Shown here: positions 39,500 through 49,799 of the stretch, one piece after another
How the letters are laid out: each line of letters begins with the position of its first letter
Position numbering within the stretch: position 1 is the stretch's first letter
Source of the DNA: Chenggangzhangella methanolivorans
GTDB lineage: Bacteria > Pseudomonadota > Alphaproteobacteria > Rhizobiales > Methylopilaceae
Length of the DNA: 64,000 bases
Reading direction: 5' to 3'
Assembly: GCF_019797865.1 (NCBI RefSeq)
Contig: NZ_CP081869.1
Coordinates: 3,001,501 to 3,065,500, forward strand
Program-made: the position numbers and the translations under genes
Notes under the pieces: model-generated
Seen by the model: the letters and a program-made list of their open reading frames with translations, nothing else
What the model was told of the DNA's origin: nothing
Databases searched by the model: none

Positions 39500-40146
39500 C
39501 ACAGCGTCCCCATCAGATAGACGAAGGTGAAGACGCCGATCCAGACGACGTCGAGGAAGTGCCAGAACATCGACAGGCACAGCAGGCGGCGGCGGTTCTC
39601 GGGGATCAGGCCGCGCTGCGCGACCTGGAACATCAGCGTCACGAGCCAGATCATGCCGAAGGTGACGTGCAGGCCGTGCGTGCCGACGAGCGCGAAGAAG
39701 CTCGACAGGAAGGCCGAGCGCTGCGGCGTCGCGCCCTCGTGGATCAGGTGGTGGAACTCATAGAGCTCGACGCCCAGGAAGGCCGCGCCGAACACGCCCG
39801 TGACGCCGAGCCAGAACAGCGTGGTGCCGACCCGGTTCTTCGCCATCTCCAGCATGGCGAAGCCGTAGGTGATCGACGAGAACAGCAGGAAGGTGGTGTT
39901 GAGCGCCACCAGCCCGAGGTCGAACAGGTCCTTGCCCGAAGGGCCGGCGGCGTAGTTGCGGCCCAGCACGCCGTAGCAGGCGAACAGGACCGCGAAGATG
40001 AGGCAATCGCTCATCAGATAGATCCAGAAGCCGAGCAGCGTCCCGTTCTCGGGGTGGTGCTCGGTCTTCAGGAAGAAGACCCGGCCGTCGTCCGGCTTCT
40101 CAAGCGCCGCGTCCTTGTGGGCGGCTTCGAAGGTGGTCGCGGTCAT
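39499..40146 (-). CDS. cyoC: Quinol oxidase subunit III
   Basis: This 215-residue protein has five membrane helices. [20 protein letters not shown] carries the conserved acidic/polar core, [20 protein letters not shown] is the loop typical of bo-type oxidases, and [20 protein letters not shown] and [20 protein letters not shown] complete the family pattern. It lies 4 bases after cyoB and overlaps cyoD. Intact. Confidence 0.95.
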   Translation of the reverse strand: MTATTFEAAHKDAALEKPDDGRVFFLKTEHHPENGTLLGFWIYLMSDCLIFAVLFACYGVLGRNYAAGPSGKDLFDLGLVALNTTFLLFSSITYGFAMLEMAKNRVGTTLFWLGVTGVFGAAFLGVELYEFHHLIHEGATPQRSAFLSSFFALVGTHGLHVTFGMIWLVTLMFQVAQRGLIPENRRRLLCLSMFWHFLDVVWIGVFTFVYLMGTL

Positions 40147-40150
40147 CGGG

Positions 40151-42157
40151 TCAGGCCTTGGCGCTGGCGAGGAGGCGGGTGCGGGCGCGTTCGGTCTCGA
40201 TCACCTCCGAGGCCGGGATGTGGAAGTCCCGGGCGTAGTTGAAGGTGTGCAGGATGACGGTCGCGAGCAGGAGCGCGAAGCTCGCGGCGACGAGCCACCA
40301 GATGTGCCACACGAGGGCGAAGCCGCACACGACGCTGATCCCGGCGAGGACGATGCCCGCCCAGGTGTTCTTCGGCATGTGGATCGGGATGAAGCCCTCG
40401 GTCGGCCGCACGTAGCCGCGCTTCTTCATGTCGTGCCAGGCGTCGAGGTCATGGACGACCGGCGTGAACGCGAAGTTGTAGGCGGGCGGCGGCGAGGAGG
40501 TCGACCACTCGAGCGTGCGGCCGTCCCAGGGATCGCCGGTGACGTCCAGCAGGCTCTCGCGCTTCTGGAAGCTGACGAAGAGCTGCCAGAGGAAGGCCGC
40601 GATGCCGGCCGCGATGAGCGCCGCGCCGAGCGCCGCGATCACGAACCAGATCTGGAGCGAGGGATCCTCGAACTTCGACATGCGGCGGGTCACGCCCATC
40701 AGGCCGAGCACGTAGAGCGGCATGAAGGCGATGTAGAAGCCGATCGTCCAGCACCAGAACGAGACCTTGCCCCAGAACGGATCGAGCTTGAAGCCGAAGG
40801 CCTTGGGGAACCAGTAGGTGATGCCGGCGAACAGGCCGAACAGCACGCCGCCGATGATCACGTTGTGGAAGTGCGCGATCAGGAACAGCGAGTTGTGCAG
40901 CACGAAGTCGGCCGGGGGCACGGCGAGCAGCACGCCGGTCATGCCGCCGATGACGAACGTCACCATGAACGAGATGGTCCACAGCATCGGAACGTCGAAG
41001 CGGATGCGGCCGCGATACATCGTGAACAGCCAGTTGAAGATCTTCGCGCCCGTCGGGATCGAGATGATCATCGTCGTGATGCCGAAGAACGAGTTCACGC
41101 TCGCGCCCGACCCCATCGTGAAGAAGTGGTGGAGCCACACGAGGTAGGACAGGATCGTGATGACGACGGTGGCGTAGACCATCGAGGCGTAGCCGAAGAG
41201 GCGCTTGCCGCAATAGGTGGACACGACCTCGGAGAAGATGCCGAAGGCCGGCAGGATCAGGATGTAGACCTCCGGGTGGCCCCAGATCCAGATCAGGTTC
41301 ACGTACATCATGGCGCTGCCGCCGAAGTCGTTCGTGAAGAACGCGGTGCCGACGTAGCGGTCGAGGCTGAGCAGCGCCAGGACTGCGGTGAGCACCGGGA
41401 AGGCGGCGACAATCAGCACGTTGGTGCAGAGCGCGGTCCAGGTGAACACCGGCATGCGCATCATGGTCATGCCGGGCGCGCGCATCTTCACGATGGTGGC
41501 GACGAGGTTCACGCCCGAGAGCAGCGTCCCGACGCCCGCGATCTGCAGCGCCCAGATGTAGTAGTCGACGCCGACGCCTGGCGAGGCGTGGATCCCCGAC
41601 AGAGGCGGATAGGCGAGCCAGCCGGTCGCCGCGAACTCGCCGATGAAGAGCGAGGCCATCACGAGGATCGCGCCGCCCGCCGTCATCCAGAACGAGAAGT
41701 TGTTCAGGAAGGGGAAGGCGACGTCGCGCGCGCCGATCTGCAGCGGCACCACGTAGTTCATGAGGCCGGTGACGAGCGGCATCGCCACGAAGAAGATCAT
41801 GATCACGCCATGGGCGGTGAAGATCTGGTCGTAGTGGTGCGGCGGCAGGTAGCCTTCGGCGCCGCCGTGCGCGATCGCCTGCTGAATGCGCATCATGACG
41901 GCGTCGGCGAAGCCGCGCAGCAGCATGATGAGGCCGAGGACCACATACATGATCCCGATCTTCTTGTGGTCGATCGAGGTCAGCCAGTCGCGCCAGAGCA
42001 CGCCCCAGACGCGGTAGTAGGTCATGGCGCCGAGGACGCCGACGCCGCCGATCGCCACCGCGGCGAAGGTCGCGATCAGGATCGGCTCGTGGAACGGAAG
42101 CGCGGCGAAGGTCAGCTTGCCGAACAGCACGCTTTCTGAGGTCGGTGCGGGCGTCAT
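40151..42157 (-). CDS. cyoB: Quinol oxidase subunit I (cytochrome bo3 type)
   Basis: This 668-residue haem-copper oxidase core reduces O2 with electrons from quinol and pumps protons. The low-spin haem His is in [20 protein letters not shown]. The Cu-B/Tyr motif is [20 protein letters not shown], the double His is [15 protein letters not shown], and the last haem ligands are [16 protein letters not shown]. The length with extra helices at both ends is that of CyoB rather than cytochrome c oxidase. Intact. The cyoA-cyoB-cyoC-cyoD-surf1-regB-regA order is continuous on one strand. Confidence 0.96.
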   Translation of the reverse strand: MTPAPTSESVLFGKLTFAALPFHEPILIATFAAVAIGGVGVLGAMTYYRVWGVLWRDWLTSIDHKKIGIMYVVLGLIMLLRGFADAVMMRIQQAIAHGGAEGYLPPHHYDQIFTAHGVIMIFFVAMPLVTGLMNYVVPLQIGARDVAFPFLNNFSFWMTAGGAILVMASLFIGEFAATGWLAYPPLSGIHASPGVGVDYYIWALQIAGVGTLLSGVNLVATIVKMRAPGMTMMRMPVFTWTALCTNVLIVAAFPVLTAVLALLSLDRYVGTAFFTNDFGGSAMMYVNLIWIWGHPEVYILILPAFGIFSEVVSTYCGKRLFGYASMVYATVVITILSYLVWLHHFFTMGSGASVNSFFGITTMIISIPTGAKIFNWLFTMYRGRIRFDVPMLWTISFMVTFVIGGMTGVLLAVPPADFVLHNSLFLIAHFHNVIIGGVLFGLFAGITYWFPKAFGFKLDPFWGKVSFWCWTIGFYIAFMPLYVLGLMGVTRRMSKFEDPSLQIWFVIAALGAALIAAGIAAFLWQLFVSFQKRESLLDVTGDPWDGRTLEWSTSSPPPAYNFAFTPVVHDLDAWHDMKKRGYVRPTEGFIPIHMPKNTWAGIVLAGISVVCGFALVWHIWWLVAASFALLLATVILHTFNYARDFHIPASEVIETERARTRLLASAKA

Positions 42158-42161
42158 GGCG

Positions 42162-43322
42162 TCACTCGGGGCTGCGGGCGGAGGGCCGCTCGGAAGTGTC
42201 TTCGGCGCGCGCGAAGGCGACGGCCGTGGTCGAGGAGGCGTCGGCGCGGCGGCCGAGCGGGGCCGGCAGCGGCGCTTCGACGGTGAGGCCGTCGCGCGGC
42301 GCGTCGGTGGTGCAGGAGACGGCCGAGACGAAGCGCTTCTTTGCGGTCGTGCCGTCGGGGCGGGTCTGCTCGAAGGCGATGACGTTGTTGACGCCCTCGC
42401 GTCCGCCGCCGCCGCGCTTGTCGGCCGCCATCATGTCCTTGACGCACATCTTGGCGCGGTCGACGCAACGGTTGAGGACGGCGTCGTAGAGGCCGTCCTC
42501 GACCGCCGACCAGCGCTTCACCGGGTCGGCGATGCTCGGCTGCTCGAGCTCGGTGTAGCCGGCGCGGTCGAGCGTGGCGTTGGCCTCCTTGGCCTTTGCG
42601 ATCCAGGCGTCGAAGCCGGCGTCGTCGAGGCCGTGGAAGCGGAAGCGCATGTTGGAGAAGCCGGCGCCGCTGTAGTTCGCCGAGAAGCCCTCGTAGTCGC
42701 CCGCCTTGTTGATGACCGCGTGGAGCTTCGTCTCCATGCCGGGCATCGCGTAGATCATGCCGGCAAGCGCGGGCACGTAGAACGAGTTCATCACCGTCGA
42801 GGAGGTGAGCTTGAAGGTGATCGGCCGGTCGACCGGAGCCGCGAGTTCGTTGACGGTCGCGACGCCGTATTCGGGATAGAAGAACAGCCACTTCCAGTCG
42901 AGCGCGACCGCCTGGACCTCGAGCGGCTTCACGTTCTCCGGAATGGCGCGATTGGCGTCGAGCCGCTCGAGCGGGCGGTAGGGGTCGAGCAGATGCGTCG
43001 ACACCCAGGTGATCGCGCCGAGCGCGATGATGATGACGAGCGGCGCCGCCCAGATCACCACCTCGAGCGAGGTCGAGTGGTGCCAGTCGGGATCGTATTT
43101 CGCTTCCTTGTTCGAGGCGCGGTAGCGCCAGGCGAACAGCAGCGTCAGCGCGATCACCGGAATGATGATCAGCAGCATCAGCGCGGTCGAGACCAGGATC
43201 AGGTCGCGCTGTCGGACGGCGATGTCGCCGGATGGATTCATCACCACCATTTCGCAGCCGGCGAGCAGCAGCGAGAGCGGCAGGAGGGCAAGGAGCTTGA
43301 ATGCGCGCACGGGCGGACCCAT
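42162..43322 (-). CDS. cyoA: Quinol oxidase subunit II
   Basis: This 386-residue lipoprotein has the signal [20 protein letters not shown] with lipobox LAGC. Two membrane helices follow, then a periplasmic cupredoxin-like domain ([40 protein letters not shown]) lacking the Cu-A cysteines, as expected for a quinol oxidase. The C-terminal extension of about 100 residues contains a [13 protein letters not shown] segment and a Gly-rich loop, longer than in E. coli. First gene of the oxidase operon. The 219-base divergent gap before the MHS transporter must hold its promoter. Confidence 0.94.
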   Translation of the reverse strand: MGPPVRAFKLLALLPLSLLLAGCEMVVMNPSGDIAVRQRDLILVSTALMLLIIIPVIALTLLFAWRYRASNKEAKYDPDWHHSTSLEVVIWAAPLVIIIALGAITWVSTHLLDPYRPLERLDANRAIPENVKPLEVQAVALDWKWLFFYPEYGVATVNELAAPVDRPITFKLTSSTVMNSFYVPALAGMIYAMPGMETKLHAVINKAGDYEGFSANYSGAGFSNMRFRFHGLDDAGFDAWIAKAKEANATLDRAGYTELEQPSIADPVKRWSAVEDGLYDAVLNRCVDRAKMCVKDMMAADKRGGGGREGVNNVIAFEQTRPDGTTAKKRFVSAVSCTTDAPRDGLTVEAPLPAPLGRRADASSTTAVAFARAEDTSERPSARSPE

Positions 43323-43541
43323 GGTTCGAACGGGCTTTGGGGCGTCGACGCCGGACTAGGCCTTTTCGACCTTCGACCGACATTGGACGGTTTGTCCTAT
43401 CGGCGGCGATGCGTCCACCGCATTAGACATCCGCGCGCGAAAGCAATCGGATTTGAACCGCGGCGGTTGCGGAGGCATTGTGTCCGATGCGGGCGGTCCC
43501 GCAAGAGGGACCGTTCCGCTCGCGAAGGAGCATGTGACGAG

Positions 43542-44849
43542 ATGAGCCACGACGTCGCCCTGCCGGCCGGCGCTGAAGGCGCCCACGCCGATCACAAGAT
43601 CTCGCCCGGCGAGATCGCGCTTGCGGTGGTCATCGGGCGCACCTCGGAGTTCTTCGACTTCTTCGTCTACGGCATCGCCTCGGTGCTGGTGTTCCCGGCG
43701 CTGCTGTTCCCCAATTCGAACCCGCTCGACGCGACGCTCTACTCCTTCGCGATCTTCTCGCTCGGCTTCGTGGCGCGTCCCTTCGGCTCGGTGCTGTTCA
43801 TGTGGATCGGCCGCGAGCACGGCCGCGGCGTGAAGATGACGATCGCGCTGTTCCTGCTCGGCTCGTCGACCGCTTCGATCAGCTTCCTGCCCGCGCATGG
43901 CCAGATCGGCGTCGCGGCCGTGGTCATCCTGGCGATCTGCCGCATCGGCCAGGGCCTCGCGCTCGCCGGCGCATGGGACGGCCTCGCCTCGCTGCTCTCG
44001 CTCAACGCCCCGGCCGGCAAGCGCGGCTGGTACGCGATGATGCCGCAGCTCGGCGCGCCGTTCGGCTTCATCATGGCGGCGGGCCTGTTCGCCTTCTTCG
44101 TGAGCGTCCTCTCGGTCGAGGACTTCCTCGACTGGGGCTGGCGCTATCCGTTCTTCACCGCCTTCGCGATCAACGTGGTGGCGCTGTTCGCGCGGCTTCG
44201 CCTCGTGCTCTCCGACGCCTATGAGCAGCAGTTCGAGACGCGCCAGCTCGCGCCCGTAAACGTGTTCGAGCTGCTGCGCTTCCAGTGGAAGAACGTGATC
44301 CTGGGCGCCTTCGCGCCGCTCGCGAGCTTCGCGCTGTTCCACCTCGTGACGATCTTCTCGCTCTCCTGGGTCACCCTCTTCCAGGGCGTGACCGCCAAGG
44401 AGTTCCTGCCGATCGAGATTCTGGGCGCCTGCTTCGGCGCGGCGGCGATCGTCGCGTCGGGCGTGATCGCCGACAAGATCGGCCGGCGCACGCTGATCGG
44501 CGTCGCCGCGACGCTGATCGCGATCTTCAGCTTCATGATCCCGGCGCTTCTCGGCGCGGGCTACGCCGGCGACGTCGCCTTCATCCTGATCGGCTTCACG
44601 CTGCTCGGCCTCGCGCTCGGCCAGTCGTCGGGCGCGCTTACCTCGAACTTCGCTTCGAAGTACCGCTACACCGGCGCGGCGCTGACCTCCGACCTCGCCT
44701 GGCTGATCGGAGCGGGCTTCGCGCCGCTCGTGGCGCTCAGCGTCTCGTCGAAGTTCGGCCTCGCTTTCGTCGGCCTCTACCTGCTGTCGGGCGCGGTGTG
44801 CACGCTGCTCTCGCTCTACCTCAACCGCCAGCTGGTGGTGAACGACTGA
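43542..44849 (+). CDS. MHS-family (MFS) organic-acid/proton symporter
   Basis: 435 residues with twelve membrane helices. ALAVVIGRTSEFFDFFVYGI at the N-terminus and the loop FMWIGREHGRGVKMTIALF are typical of the metabolite:H+ symporter group (shikimate, alpha-ketoglutarate, proline/betaine carriers). IADKIGRRTLIGVAA is the second-half repeat of the MFS signature. Substrate cannot be read. The start ATG 43542 follows a plausible GGAG site. The same frame stays open far upstream, antisense to cyoA, but that extension is not coding-like. Confidence 0.85.
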   Translation: MSHDVALPAGAEGAHADHKISPGEIALAVVIGRTSEFFDFFVYGIASVLVFPALLFPNSNPLDATLYSFAIFSLGFVARPFGSVLFMWIGREHGRGVKMTIALFLLGSSTASISFLPAHGQIGVAAVVILAICRIGQGLALAGAWDGLASLLSLNAPAGKRGWYAMMPQLGAPFGFIMAAGLFAFFVSVLSVEDFLDWGWRYPFFTAFAINVVALFARLRLVLSDAYEQQFETRQLAPVNVFELLRFQWKNVILGAFAPLASFALFHLVTIFSLSWVTLFQGVTAKEFLPIEILGACFGAAAIVASGVIADKIGRRTLIGVAATLIAIFSFMIPALLGAGYAGDVAFILIGFTLLGLALGQSSGALTSNFASKYRYTGAALTSDLAWLIGAGFAPLVALSVSSKFGLAFVGLYLLSGAVCTLLSLYLNRQLVVND

Positions 44850-44962
44850 GCTTCTCCCCAAGGCCTGCGACAGCGGGCGGCGCCGCAAAACCTGCGACGC
44901 CGCCCTAGCCTTATGTTCCGCGGGCGTCTCACGGGACGGCGCCCCGACATGGGGGCGCGGGC

Positions 44963-46422
44963 ATGTCCAGGAAAATTCCTCCAGGCGTCGGGCCGAAGCA
45001 CCCGCAAGTCGTGGCGCTGTTCGGCGCGACCGGCGACCTCGCCCGCCGCAAGCTGATCCCCGGACTGTTCCATCTCGCCAAGGCCGGATTTCTGCCGGGC
45101 GCGCGGATCGTCGGCGTCTCGCTCGACGAGCTCGACCGCGACGGTTTTCTCGGGATCGCCAAGGGCTCGCTCGACCAGTTCGCGACCCGCAAGGTCGGCG
45201 AGGCGGACTGGAGCGCCTTCGCAGAGCTGATCGACTACGTGCCGATCTCGGCCGGTCCCGAGGCGCTCAAGGCCGCGGTCGGCCGCGCGGGCGAGGCGCT
45301 CGGCGCGGACGCGCGCTTGCTGCACTATCTCAGCGTTCCTCCGAAAGCCGCGCTGTCGGCGGTCTCGATGCTGAAGGACGCCGGGCTGGTCGAGGGCGCC
45401 CGCATCATCATGGAGAAGCCGTTCGGGACCGATCTCGCGAGCGCGATCGACCTCAACGCGCAGCTCCACCGCGTGTTCTCCGAAGGCCAGATCTTCCGGA
45501 TCGACCATTTCCTCGGCAAGGAGCCGGCGCAGAACATCCTGGCGTTCCGCTTCGCCAACGGCCTGTTCGAGCCGATCTGGAACCGCAATTTCATCGACCA
45601 CGTCCAGATCGACGTGCCCGAGACGCTCGGTCTCGGGAGCCGCGCCGGCTTCTACGAGCAGACCGGCGCGTTCCGCGACATGGTGGTGACGCACCTGTTC
45701 CAGATCCTCGGCTTCATGGCCATGGAGGCGCCGACCTCGCTCGAGCCGAAGCCGATCTCGGAGGAGAAGAACAAGGTCTTCCGCTCGATGGCGCCGCTCG
45801 ATCCGGCCAACGTCGTGCGCGGCCAGTACAGCGGCTATCGCCAGGAGGAGGGCGTCGATCCGGAGTCCGACGTCGAGACCTTCGTGGGCTCAAATGCCAG
45901 ATCGACAACTGGCGCTGGGCCGGCGTGCCGTTCTTCCTGCGCACCGGAAAGCGCCTCGCCGAAGGAAGCCGCATCATCTCGATCGCGTTCCGCGAGCCGC
46001 CCAAGAGCATGTTTCCGGCCGGATCCGGCGTCGGCGCGCAGGGGCCCGACCACCTCACCTTCGACCTCGCCGACGCCTCGAAGGTGTCGCTGTCGTTCTA
46101 CGGCAAGCGGCCGGGTCCGGGGATGAAGCTCGACAAGCTCTCGCTCCAGTTCGCGATGAGCGACACCGGGCTCGTGGGCGACGTGCTGGAGGCCTATGAG
46201 CGGCTGATCCTCGACGCCATGCGCGGCGACCACACGCTGTTCACCACCGCCGAGGGCATCGAGCGGCTCTGGGAGGTCTCGACGCCGCTGCTCGAGACGC
46301 CGCCGCCTGTCAGGCTCTACGAGCCTGGCTCGTGGGGGCCGAAGTCGATCCACCAGCTGGTGGCGCCCCACGCGTGGCGGTTGCCGTTCGAGCGGGCCTG
46401 GCGGGTGAAGCCGGAGGCCTGA
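44963..46422 (+). CDS. zwf: Glucose-6-phosphate 1-dehydrogenase; one frameshift
   Basis: About 486 residues. [19 protein letters not shown] is the NADP loop and [20 protein letters not shown] is the active-site motif with the catalytic His. The frame breaks at 45883-45892 inside the expected [14 protein letters not shown]; one missing C explains it. The second half ([40 protein letters not shown]) continues to 46422. It feeds the oxidative pentose phosphate or Entner-Doudoroff route, giving NADPH. No edd or pgl gene is adjacent. Confidence 0.93.
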
Positions 46423-46438
46423 AGTCCGGACATGAAAA

Positions 46439-46468
46439 AGCCGGCGCGCCCGATCGGGCGCGCCGGCT
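46439..46468 (-). terminator. Perfect 30-base palindrome between zwf and gcrA
   Basis: AGCCGGCGCGCCCGA and its exact complement form a gapless palindrome. On the minus strand it is followed by T5, so it ends gcrA. It lies 16 bases after the zwf stop and may block the zwf transcript as well. Confidence 0.88.
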
Positions 46469-46485
46469 CGAAAGTCGCGGCAATC

Positions 46486-47039
46486 TCAGTGCGTCGGGAC
46501 CGAGACCCGGCGGTTGCGGCGGTCGTTGACCGGCTGATAGGCGATGCCGGCGTGGTGCGGGCAATAGGCCGTGCCCGGGGTCGAGCGTCCGCCGCAGAAG
46601 CGGAACTCGGGCTGGCTCGGGTCGCCGAGCGGCCAGCGGCACATGTTCTCGCGCAGCTCCATGATGGTGACGCGTTCGCACACGAACTCGGTCTCGACGA
46701 CCTCGATCGGCACGATGCGGGGAGCCGGAGTCGGGCGCGGCGCGGGGGCCGCCGACATGGCGAGCGCTGCGCCGCCCTGAGTGGCGTAGGTCGGGCGATG
46801 GACCTGACCCGGGGCCGAGACGGGCCGGCGCGGCTGGTTCGCGGCCGGCGCGGGCTTCGGGCGCATCCGCGAGACGGTCGATGTCGGGGCCTTGGCGCGG
46901 CCCGACAGGCCGAGCCGGTGCACCTTTCCGATGACCGCGTTGCGGGTGACGCCGCCGAGCTCGGCCGCGATCTGACTGGCGCTCAGGCCTTCGGCCAGCG
47001 CTTCTTCAACAGTTCGACGCGCTCATCGGTCCACTGCAT
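46486..47039 (-). CDS. gcrA: Cell-cycle regulator GcrA; one frameshift
   Basis: The N-terminal DNA-contacting part starts QWTDERVELLKK. After a single-base break near 46997-47006 it continues as AEGLSASQIAAELGGVTRNA, then VIGKVHRLGLSGRAKAP. The Pro/Ala-rich linker leads to the sigma-70-binding C-terminal domain with CERVTIMELRENMCRWPLGD and FRFCGGRSTPGTAYCPHHAG. GcrA binds the housekeeping sigma factor and acts at promoters bearing GANTC sites methylated by CcrM. Its own upstream region has four GANTC sites. It is divergent from the small RNA/argD region. Confidence 0.94.
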
Positions 47040-47071
47040 GGGATCCTCCGCTCGGTCGAAGTCCACCCGCG

Positions 47072-47212
47072 GAATCCGACGTCCCTCGCCGAGCGGCCTT
47101 TCGGGCGTCCGGACGCTTCGCCGCCTGATTCGTTGGGTTACGAACCTCTGCACGACCCGTCGTGCTTAACGCTCGGTAAACTATGATAGGGCCCGACTCA
47201 GCGTAAAGAGTC
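47072..47212. promoter_or_regulatory. Cluster of four GANTC (CcrM) sites upstream of gcrA and argD
   Basis: GAATC 47072-47076, GATTC 47127-47131, GACTC 47195-47199 and GAGTC 47208-47212. From base composition well under one site would be expected in 141 bases of this GC content. The stretch also contains the AT-rich TATGAT (47182-47187), a possible -10 box for the plus-strand small RNA. Methylation-state control of gcrA is known in Caulobacter-type systems. Confidence 0.65.
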
Positions 47213-47399
47213 CGGAATGCAACACTGGGGTTTTCCCCAGGTGGTTGGTCCGGGCCGCGTCGGCGGCGTCCCTGATCGGGACTTGAGCGTCAAGCCTCAA
47301 GGACCTGAAGGCGCTGGACGATTGACAGCGGCCCTTGGCTTCACGATTATCCCGCGCGCAGGAAGGGCCGCCCCGGCTGGAGCGGCTCTTTTCTTTTTT
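47190..47399 (+). ncRNA. Candidate structured small RNA between gcrA and argD
   Basis: About 200 bases with successive stems CTGGGG-TTTT-CCCCAG, GTCCC-TGATC-GGGAC and CTTGA-GCG-TCAAG. A terminator follows: AGGGCCGC-(10)-GCGGCTCT and then TTTTCTTTTTT (47364-47399). TATGAT at 47182-47187 would place the start near 47194. It ends 70 bases before the argD start, so it could alternatively be an argD leader with an attenuator. No known RNA family is assigned; the size would allow a 6S-like RNA, but I could not confirm the central bubble. Confidence 0.55.
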
Positions 47400-47469
47400 C
47401 GGCCGCGGCCTGGCGCCGCGGCCCCTGTCGAAAAGGGGGCGGCGAGGACCGCCCGTCGAGGTGACGCCC

Positions 47470-48663
47470 GTGTCCGACCAGTCCGCGCTCATGCCCGTCT
47501 TCGCCCGTGCGCCGCTCGCCTTCGAGCGAGGCGAGGGCTGCTGGCTGATCGCCGAGAACGGCGACCGCTATCTCGATTTCGGCTCCGGCGTCGCGGTCAA
47601 CGCGCTTGGCCATGCGCATCCGCATCTCGTCGAGGCGCTGAAGACTCAGGCCGAGGCCGTCTGGCACGTCTCGAACCTCTACCGGATCCCGGGCGGAGAG
47701 CGGCTGGCGCAGCGACTGTGCGAGGCCTCCTTCGCCGACGTCGTGTTCTTCTGCAATTCGGGCGCGGAGGCGCTCGAGGCGTCGATCAAGCTCGCGCGCA
47801 AGCATTTCGCGCACAACGGCCAGCCCGAGCGTTATCGCCTCATCACCTTCGAGGGCGCGTTCCACGGCCGGACGCTGGCGACCATCGCCGCGGGCGGGCA
47901 GCAGAAATACATTGAGGGTTTCGGACCCAAGGTCGACGGCTTCGACCAGGTTCCGTTCGGCGATCTTGAGGCCGTGAAGGCCGCGATCGGGCCGGAGACC
48001 GCGGGCGTGCTGGTCGAGCCGCTGCAGGGCGAAGGCGGCGTGCGCGCGGTCCCGCCCGCGACCATGCGGGCGCTCCGCCAGATCTGCGACGACAACGATC
48101 TGCTGCTGGTGGTCGACGAAGTCCAGACCGGCGTCGGGCGCACCGGAAAACTGTTCGCGCATGAGCATTCGGGCGTCACCCCCGACGTGATGGCGCTCGC
48201 CAAGGGCATCGGCGGCGGCTTTCCGCTGGGCGCGTGCCTCGCCACCCGCGAGGCCGCCGACGGCATGACGGCCGGCGTTCACGGCTCGACCTTCGGCGGC
48301 AATCCGCTCGCCATGGCGGTGGGCAACGCCGTTCTCGACGTCGTGCTGGAGCCGGGCTTCCTCGAAAACGTCAGCCGCATGGGGCTTTTGCTGAAGCAGA
48401 AGCTTGCGGGCGTCGTGGACAGCCATCCGGATCTGCTGGCGGACGTGCGCGGCGAGGGCCTGCTCACGGGCCTCAAATGCCGCGTGCCCAACACCGAGGT
48501 CGCGGGCGCGCTGCGCGACGCCAAGCTCCTGACGGTCGGAGCCGGCGACAACGTCGTGCGGCTGATCCCGCCGCTGATCGTGACCGAGGCCGAACTCGAC
48601 GAGGCCGTGTCCCGGCTCGAGGCGGGTCTCTCCAAGCTTGAACAGCGGAGCGCCGCAGAATGA
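47470..48663 (+). CDS. argD: Acetylornithine aminotransferase
   Basis: This 397-residue class III PLP aminotransferase turns N-acetyl-glutamate semialdehyde into N-acetylornithine. The first conserved part is [53 protein letters not shown] and the PLP lysine in [20 protein letters not shown] are typical. The start is GTG 47470 ([18 protein letters not shown]); the open frame upstream is the small-RNA region. Its stop overlaps the argF ATG (ATGA). Confidence 0.95.
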   Translation: MSDQSALMPVFARAPLAFERGEGCWLIAENGDRYLDFGSGVAVNALGHAHPHLVEALKTQAEAVWHVSNLYRIPGGERLAQRLCEASFADVVFFCNSGAEALEASIKLARKHFAHNGQPERYRLITFEGAFHGRTLATIAAGGQQKYIEGFGPKVDGFDQVPFGDLEAVKAAIGPETAGVLVEPLQGEGGVRAVPPATMRALRQICDDNDLLLVVDEVQTGVGRTGKLFAHEHSGVTPDVMALAKGIGGGFPLGACLATREAADGMTAGVHGSTFGGNPLAMAVGNAVLDVVLEPGFLENVSRMGLLLKQKLAGVVDSHPDLLADVRGEGLLTGLKCRVPNTEVAGALRDAKLLTVGAGDNVVRLIPPLIVTEAELDEAVSRLEAGLSKLEQRSAAE

Positions 48664-49592
48664 CCGCCGGCGGACTGCGCCACTTCCTCGACCTGTCGGA
48701 TTTCTCGCAAGGGTCGCTCCGCTCGATGCTCGACGCGGGCCGCGACATCAAGGCCCGCCGGCGCACGCCCGCGGCCGAGGGCGACAAGCCGCTCGCCGGC
48801 AAGGTCGTGGCCATGGTGTTCGAGCAGCCGAGCCTTCGCACCCGCATGTCGTTCGACGTCGGCATCCGCGAGCTCGGCGGCGAGCCCGTGATGGTGACCG
48901 GCAAGGAGATCGAGCTTGGCGAGCGCGAGGCGATCGCCGACACCGCGCGGGTGCTCTCCCGCTTCGTCGACGCGATCATGATCCGGATGCTGAACCACGA
49001 TCAGCTCGTGGAGCTCGCGACCTACGCCACCGTGCCGGTCATCAACGGCCTCACCAAGCGCTCCCATCCCTGCCAAGTGATGGCCGACCTCCTCACTTTC
49101 GAGGAGCGCAAGGGGCCGATCAAGGGCCGCCGCATCGCCTGGACGGGCGACTTCAACAACGTGCTGGCCTCCTGGATGCACGCCGCCGCGCGCTTCGACT
49201 TCCAGCTCGCGATCGCGACGCCCGAAGAGCTGCAGCCGCGCGCCGACCTCGTGGCCTGGGCCAAGGACCAGGGCGCGGACGTGATCGTCGGGCGCTCGCC
49301 CGAAGAGGCGGTCGAGGGCGCGGACGCGGTCATCACCGACAGCTGGGTCTCGATGGGCGACGCCGACTGGGAGCGCCGCCACAACCTGCTCACTCCCTAC
49401 CGGGTCGACGAGCGCATGATGGCCCGCGCCGGAAAAGACGCGATCTTCATGCACTGCCTCCCCGCCCATCGCGGCGAGGAAGTCACCGACGCGGTGATGG
49501 ACGGTCCCCAGTCGGCGGTGTTCGACGAGGCGGAGAACCGGCTCCACGCCCAGAAGGGCGTGCTGGCCTGGTGCTTTGGGGCGGTGGCGTAA
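48660..49592 (+). CDS. argF: Ornithine carbamoyltransferase
   Basis: 310 residues. The carbamoyl-phosphate motif is [20 protein letters not shown], the ornithine loop is [14 protein letters not shown], and [15 protein letters not shown] is the C-terminal signature with the active-site Cys. It makes citrulline in arginine synthesis, coupled to argD by a 4-base overlap. Intact. In related genomes hslO follows directly; here a repeat element and an RNA-ligase-fold gene come between. Confidence 0.96.
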   Translation: MTAGGLRHFLDLSDFSQGSLRSMLDAGRDIKARRRTPAAEGDKPLAGKVVAMVFEQPSLRTRMSFDVGIRELGGEPVMVTGKEIELGEREAIADTARVLSRFVDAIMIRMLNHDQLVELATYATVPVINGLTKRSHPCQVMADLLTFEERKGPIKGRRIAWTGDFNNVLASWMHAAARFDFQLAIATPEELQPRADLVAWAKDQGADVIVGRSPEEAVEGADAVITDSWVSMGDADWERRHNLLTPYRVDERMMARAGKDAIFMHCLPAHRGEEVTDAVMDGPQSAVFDEAENRLHAQKGVLAWCFGAVA

Positions 49593-49658
49593 GGCGCCGT
49601 GCTCTCGTCCCGGACGTGAGCCGGGACGAGACGCAACAACGTGCATTGGATCCCCGAC

Positions 49659-49781
49659 TGCGTGCTTCGAGACGGCCCTTGCGGGCCTCCTCAGCATGGG
49701 GACGGTTGGCGGCTCCTCTTGTGCTCTCCTCGACGGTTCTCATGCTGAGGAGCCGCCGGGGGCGGCGTCTCGAAGCACGCA
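49659..49781. repeat. Dispersed palindromic element, copy 2
   Basis: The same terminal repeats as at 36331-36447 (TGCGTGCTTCGAGAC / GTCTCGAAGCACGCA) and the core CTCATGCTGAGGAG with its partner CTCCTCAGCATG. The middle differs from copy 1, as expected of an old non-coding family. It ends 18 bases before the next gene start and may supply or block its promoter. Confidence 0.85.
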
Positions 49782-49799
49782 CTGATCGTCTCGGCGCTT

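Noticed and set aside
40115..42139. Very long open frame antisense to cyoB
   Set aside because: The product is Arg/Asp/Glu/His-rich without hydrophobic core or motifs; it is the mirror of a GC-rich coding frame.
42024..43541. Upstream extension of the MHS transporter frame, antisense to cyoA
   Set aside because: Low-complexity residues, opposite to a well-supported gene; ATG 43542 gives the normal protein.
47190..47399. Assignment of the small RNA as 6S RNA
   Set aside because: Size fits, but I could not see the long closing stem with a central bubble; left as an unassigned RNA.
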